Below, one piece after another: positions 7,544 to 10,580 of a stretch of DNA of 10,580 bases. Under the pieces are notes generated by a model. That model did not search any database and had not been told where the DNA came from. It saw only the letters and a list, made by a program, of their open reading frames with translations. The position numbers and the translations under genes are program-made. This stretch comes from Acidimicrobiaceae bacterium (GTDB lineage Bacteria; Actinomycetota; Acidimicrobiia; Acidimicrobiales; Bog-793). Within the stretch, counting starts at the first letter, position 1. Each line of letters begins with the position of its first letter. The stretch lies in assembly GCA_027459565.1 (NCBI GenBank), contig DAIDIA010000147.1, positions 1 through 10,580 of the forward strand, read 5' to 3'.

Positions 7544-7762
7544 TCAGCGGTCGGTGGGCAACTTGGGGGCTCTGCGCTGTCTTCGAACGATGACCCACGT
7601 GACGATCGCGAATGCGATCGAGATCACGGCGAGTCCGATGTGCACCAGGCGAAAGCCAATGCCGTGACTGTGGTCGGTGACCATATTCTTGATCAGCACC
7701 GCCCAGACCCACACGGCCCAGAGTGCAGAGGCACGGAGTATCGTCGCCGACCTCAGATCCAT
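7544..7762 (-). CDS. Small two-helix membrane protein, SCO4848-like
   Basis: A 72-aa protein with two predicted transmembrane segments: about 7-25 (ending in VWAVLIKNM) and 37-59 (RLVHIGLAVISIAFAIVTWVIV). A basic tail (RRQRR) probably lies in the cytoplasm. The pattern of an aromatic-rich first helix, a KN-x-x-x-D loop, and a second helix beginning FxLVH with a VIS/VVS segment recalls the actinobacterial SCO4848 family, which has no known function. That match is from memory. The ATG at 7762 lies 20 bp after the GNAT gene stop, so it is likely the last gene of that operon; a GGGG stretch about 10 nt upstream is a weak ribosome binding site. It is convergent with the dehydrogenase gene. Confidence 0.7.
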   Translation of the reverse strand: MDLRSATILRASALWAVWVWAVLIKNMVTDHSHGIGFRLVHIGLAVISIAFAIVTWVIVRRQRRAPKLPTDR

Positions 7763-7782
7763 CGCGTCGCGCCCCGCGCCAC

Positions 7783-8523
7783 TCAGTTGCCCATCGGACC
7801 GGGAATCGACAACATGATCGTCTCCCAGCCGCGATCGGGAAATCCCGAGGACTCCGCGACCGCCGCCGAGCCAACGTTGTCGCGGCGATGCATGTAGGTC
7901 GCAACCCCGCCGACGGAGTAGACGTACTCACTCGCCTGTGCGACGAGTTCACGCGCGTAGCCGAGCCTCCGGTGCGTCGGTTCGGTCGTGATCGCCAGTT
8001 CATACACCAGGTCATCGTGGCGCTTGCATCCCACGCCAGCGGCATATCTTCGCTCTTGGTCAAAGGCGATCAGCACTTTGGAGTTGAAGGGTCGGAGCCA
8101 CTCGGGAACGACCGGATCATCGGGAGAGAACCACTCACCCCGGGATCCATGGGCGACGAGCTGCTGATGGAAACGGAACACCCCGCGACGAAGCGTCGCG
8201 CGCGGGCCGCCGACGGCTTCGGCGATGCGCGTCTCGAGATCCTCGCGCCCCTCCTCTCGCGCGAGTGCGCAGACCTGTTCGTAGTACCGACGCGCCACCG
8301 AGATCACCGTGGAATCTGGCGAGGATATGCCGATGAAGGGACGGATCTGGCCATCCCAGCCGGGTCTGTCGCGATACGAAGATGTCGCAATCGTCACCGT
8401 CTTGTTCGCGGGCCACGCTCCGAGCCAGTTGGCGAGATGGCGCTCGAGGCGACCCGTCGCCTCCTCCGTGATGTCGAGCGCGATGGCGCGGCGCCCGTCA
8501 CGCGTCTCGTCCTCGGTCACCAT
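7783..8523 (-). CDS. GNAT family N-acetyltransferase with uncharacterised N-terminal half
   Basis: A 246-aa predicted cytosolic protein. The C-terminal part (about 148-240) reads as a GNAT fold: a strand with YELAITTEP, the acetyl-CoA pyrophosphate loop THRRLGYARELV (183-194, matching the RRxGxA/G motif A), and a motif-B-like segment HRRDNVGSAAVAESSGF (212-228). The first 145 residues are not recognised; they contain a helix rich in acidic and basic residues (about 74-103) and could be a substrate or partner domain. The acceptor molecule is unknown. The ATG at 8523 is 28 bp after the stop of the dimethylformamidase-like gene; AGGG lies 7 nt upstream and GGAG directly abuts the ATG. GTG at codon 2 is an alternative start. 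Likely co-transcribed with both neighbours. Confidence 0.85.
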   Translation of the reverse strand: MVTEDETRDGRRAIALDITEEATGRLERHLANWLGAWPANKTVTIATSSYRDRPGWDGQIRPFIGISSPDSTVISVARRYYEQVCALAREEGREDLETRIAEAVGGPRATLRRGVFRFHQQLVAHGSRGEWFSPDDPVVPEWLRPFNSKVLIAFDQERRYAAGVGCKRHDDLVYELAITTEPTHRRLGYARELVAQASEYVYSVGGVATYMHRRDNVGSAAVAESSGFPDRGWETIMLSIPGPMGN

Positions 8524-8551
8524 CTCCTCACCCTACCGCGCGGGTAAATAT

Positions 8552-10183
8552 TCACGTTCTGTCCGATCCGAGATTCACCGGTGCGAACGCGCTGTAGAGA
8601 CTCCGCCAGTTCGGCTTTGACGGCGTGCTGCGCGCCGCAGGGCCATTCGCAAAAACGCGGAGGAGATTGAGCGTCATCGTGCCAAGCGCGACCGATGCCG
8701 GCACTACGCCGAATGAGAGCCGGCCCGAAAGTCGGTCCGCTCCATTCCACATCGCCGTGACGAAGTCCGCCGTGCCCGAATCGAAGACACCGCCTCCGCC
8801 AGGCGTCGAGTAGTAGGTCATGTCGGAGTGTCCCGGCACGCCACGGGTCGGCGAGTGCGCGAGGATCTGCACGTTGTCGGGACAGATCCTCGGTTCGAAG
8901 GCATCGAACTCCGAACCGATCACGCCGCGGAATCTGCTTCCGCGTCGCAGATCCATCGATTCAAAGACGAACGCGCCCGGGTCATAGATCTCGAGATCTC
9001 CCGAGGCCCCGAAATCCTGGTACATCGCACCGATGAACCTGCTCTCGGGGGTCTGGCCCGGGGTCGTCGCCCAGGAGACTCCCGTTGCGAGCCATGGCGT
9101 GCGCGCGTATGCCGGATCCGCGAGATAGTCCTTGTAACAGATCACCTCGCGACGAGGACCGGTGCTCGACGCTCCGAAGCGGATCTGGCGATAGCAGGCA
9201 TTCGCCCCGAGAAACGCGACGTTGAGTCCCCTGAGCAGCGCGTCCTGGACTCCATAGCGCATCTGCCATGACCAGTATTCATCGTGGCCGAGGCTGACGA
9301 GCACCCGATGCTTCGCGAGCTGCGCAGGATCCCGGTCGATGTCGACATTCGTGAGATAGGCAAGATCAAGTCCATGGCGCTCCGCGAGGTAGAGGAACGG
9401 AAACTCGTTGCCGAGCCAGTCCCCGGATCCATTTGCGTCCGGATTGGCATATGGCCGGTCGAACGAGACGACGCGCGAACGGCTCTCGTATTCGCTCATC
9501 CCGTTGATGGGTGTTCCGCCGTACAGGCTGTAACCACCCCAACGGTTGTAGGCCTGCCAGGTCGTCACGGAATTCTGCACGACGATCGCCGCGCTGCTCG
9601 CGTCATCGCGTACGGTCACGGGGATGAAATGGGCTCGCCCCGAACTCGCGCTCAACCGGATGAGGTAGTTGCCCGGCGGCCACGATTCATTCACAACGAA
9701 TCGGTGTGCACGCGTCCAGTGACATTCGACTCGATTGATTCCCGGAGTGAAGACCGGTCCGGGCTGCACATGTCCGGCGAGGTCGCCCGTGGCGGTGATC
9801 AGTCGCGCACCGAGTCCCGCGTAGTAACCCATGCGATAGACCTCGACGCGGAATGTGCTCGCCCGGGTGTTGACGAAGATGGAGAGCTCCTCTCCCCTCG
9901 TCACGCTGACCCGGTCGGCGAAACCTTCGATCGGCGCGCGTCTGGGGTGTGCCTTGGGATTGATAATCCAGTCAAGTGTCCCCTTGCGGGCATTCTCTGC
10001 AACGATCCACGAGGCGACAGGCAGCCCGTCCACGGCGGACACCGCGGGGTGCGCATGTCGGCGTGGCTTCGAGACGGGTGGGCGTCGTGCTACGGCCGCA
10101 CGGCCACATGCACCGAGAAGGTCGGGAAGGGCCGCAAGCGAAGCGGCAGCGCCGAGGCGCTGGAGAAAGTTGCGGCGATCCAC
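8552..10183 (-). CDS. Tat-exported putative lipoprotein with N,N-dimethylformamidase large-subunit-like domain
   Basis: A 543-aa protein, presumably anchored outside the membrane. The N-terminus DRRNFLQRLG (2-11) is a twin-arginine signal, followed by a hydrophobic stretch and lipobox LGAC with Cys26. The remainder resembles the DMFA2_C region of bacterial N,N-dimethylformamidase, whose known member is an iron amidohydrolase using two Tyr and one Glu. Visible: VYRMGYYAG (115-123), YNRWGGYSLYGG (212-223), FDRPY (241-245), LGHDEYWS with His300 and Glu302, GANACYRQ with Asn328, Lys351 and Glu425 (GSEFDAFEPR). By recalled spacing in the characterised enzyme, Tyr221, Glu302 and Asn328 align with its iron and catalytic residues; this needs an alignment. 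No small subunit is nearby. The start is GTG at 10183, 6 nt after a -10 box. True substrate unknown. Members of this family are often unannotated, so deformylation of DMF should not be assumed. Confidence 0.85.
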   Translation of the reverse strand: MDRRNFLQRLGAAASLAALPDLLGACGRAAVARRPPVSKPRRHAHPAVSAVDGLPVASWIVAENARKGTLDWIINPKAHPRRAPIEGFADRVSVTRGEELSIFVNTRASTFRVEVYRMGYYAGLGARLITATGDLAGHVQPGPVFTPGINRVECHWTRAHRFVVNESWPPGNYLIRLSASSGRAHFIPVTVRDDASSAAIVVQNSVTTWQAYNRWGGYSLYGGTPINGMSEYESRSRVVSFDRPYANPDANGSGDWLGNEFPFLYLAERHGLDLAYLTNVDIDRDPAQLAKHRVLVSLGHDEYWSWQMRYGVQDALLRGLNVAFLGANACYRQIRFGASSTGPRREVICYKDYLADPAYARTPWLATGVSWATTPGQTPESRFIGAMYQDFGASGDLEIYDPGAFVFESMDLRRGSRFRGVIGSEFDAFEPRICPDNVQILAHSPTRGVPGHSDMTYYSTPGGGGVFDSGTADFVTAMWNGADRLSGRLSFGVVPASVALGTMTLNLLRVFANGPAARSTPSKPNWRSLYSAFAPVNLGSDRT

Positions 10184-10189
10184 ATTTGG

Positions 10190-10214
10190 ATCGTAGGCCG
10201 GAATCGGCCTACGA
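10190..10214 (-). promoter_or_regulatory. Palindromic promoter element of the dimethylformamidase-like gene
   Basis: TCGTAGGCCG (10191-10200) and CGGCCTACGA (10205-10214) form a perfect 10-bp inverted repeat around GAAT (10201-10204). On the minus strand the arm nearest the gene contains TACGAT (10195-10190), a TANNNT -10 box ending exactly 6 nt before the GTG at 10183, so transcription would start on the first base of the gene. The palindrome therefore covers the -10 and part of the spacer, as an operator would. No -35 match was found. It is not a terminator, because no T-run follows on either strand. Confidence 0.6.
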
Positions 10215-10300
10215 CGCGAGAGACAAAGGACACGATGCTCGACGCATTGATACGTCGGTCGACGAAGCTGTGGCGCAAGACATCGCAGTAGAGCCTCGCG

Positions 10301-10570
10301 TCACAGGTCGTGCAGCTCGGGAAACTCCTCGAGATTCCGACCGAGCAACTCGAGCCATCGTGCGAGAAGTCCGGCGAGACGCGCACGGCGCGAAGGTCGC
10401 GCGACGTTGATCTTGGTTACCCGCCCAGAGTGTGGGAGACAGAGATCGAGCTCGGGATCGAAAGGGGCGTGATGCAAATCGGTTTCCGTGTCGTACCAAG
10501 GGCACCCCAGAGGTTGCGAACTCGGGTGCTGCTGTTCACTGCGGGCTCTCGCGATCGACGGAATCTCCAT
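10301..10570 (-). CDS. Hypothetical protein, possibly 5'-truncated by the window edge
   Basis: An 89-aa reading frame from the ATG at 10570 to the TGA at 10301. The frame is also open upstream to the window edge, so the real start may lie outside. I do not recognise it. It has Cys23, His33-His34, Cys44 and His47, a loose arrangement that could bind metal, and an amphipathic basic C-terminal helix (about 58-80, ARLAGLLARWLELLGRN). Codon use is G/C-biased at third positions but less than in its neighbours. There is no Shine-Dalgarno sequence in the visible 10 bases before the ATG. It is 117 bp upstream of the dimethylformamidase-like gene on the same strand, separated by the palindromic promoter, so probably an independent transcript. 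Confidence 0.5.
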   Translation of the reverse strand: MEIPSIARARSEQQHPSSQPLGCPWYDTETDLHHAPFDPELDLCLPHSGRVTKINVARPSRRARLAGLLARWLELLGRNLEEFPELHDL

Positions 10571-10580
10571 GGCAAAACGC

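Noticed and set aside
10191..10214. The 10-bp hairpin as an intrinsic terminator
   Set aside because: Neither strand has a T-run after the stem, and its position over a -10 box fits an operator better.
9284..10291. A 335-codon plus-strand open frame opposite the dimethylformamidase-like gene
   Set aside because: Antisense to a gene with a Tat signal and conserved enzyme motifs; no independent support.
10209..10505. A minus-strand open frame overlapping the last gene in another frame
   Set aside because: Extremely rich in Arg, Ser and Ala with no fold-like pattern; the 10301-10570 frame has a better amino-acid composition.

Overview
The window is high-GC DNA (strong G/C preference at third codon positions) whose genes fit an actinobacterium. 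The gene families, the small SCO4848-like membrane protein, and two genes with a TANNNT -10 box exactly 6 nt before the start codon (leaderless mRNA) support this. An acidimicrobial or other deep-branching actinobacterial lineage is my guess; the sequence alone does not fix the genus.

Region 1 (1-5955, all minus strand) is the conserved housekeeping cluster glmU - prs - rplY/ctc - pth - mfd, in the same order as the Bacillus subtilis gcaD-prs-ctc-spoVC-mfd segment. It covers UDP-GlcNAc precursor synthesis, PRPP synthesis, ribosomal protein L25, peptidyl-tRNA recycling and transcription-coupled repair. Two of the five genes are abnormal. mfd, which runs off the left edge, has an in-frame TAA replacing the third residue of its conserved DEEQ helicase box, and the frame stays open with recognisable Mfd sequence on both sides. 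GlmU stops about 90 residues short, with no room for the acetyltransferase active site, and it also differs at the usual Asn-Thr-Gly sugar-binding motif.

Region 2 (5956-6053) is a compact divergent promoter region between glmU (minus) and a MarR-family regulator (plus). The candidate promoters overlap, and an AAAGT-N7-ACTTT inverted repeat lies in the spacer of both.

Region 3 (6054-7524, plus strand) is a two-gene unit: marR, then a D-2-hydroxyacid dehydrogenase.

Region 4 (7544-10183, minus strand) is a tight three-gene set converging on region 3. It encodes a Tat-exported putative lipoprotein resembling the large subunit of N,N-dimethylformamidase, then a GNAT acetyltransferase, then a two-helix membrane protein. 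Its promoter region carries a perfect 10-bp inverted repeat with a 4-nt loop that overlaps the presumed -10 box. A short unrecognised minus-strand gene (10301 onward) reaches the right edge.

I found no rRNA, tRNA, CRISPR array, insertion sequence or prophage. No stretch longer than 300 bases is without a gene; the longest gap is the 168-bp prs-rplY spacer. I do not see a clearly new multi-gene system. The most notable items are the broken mfd, the unusual GlmU, the exported dimethylformamidase-like protein and the palindromic promoters.
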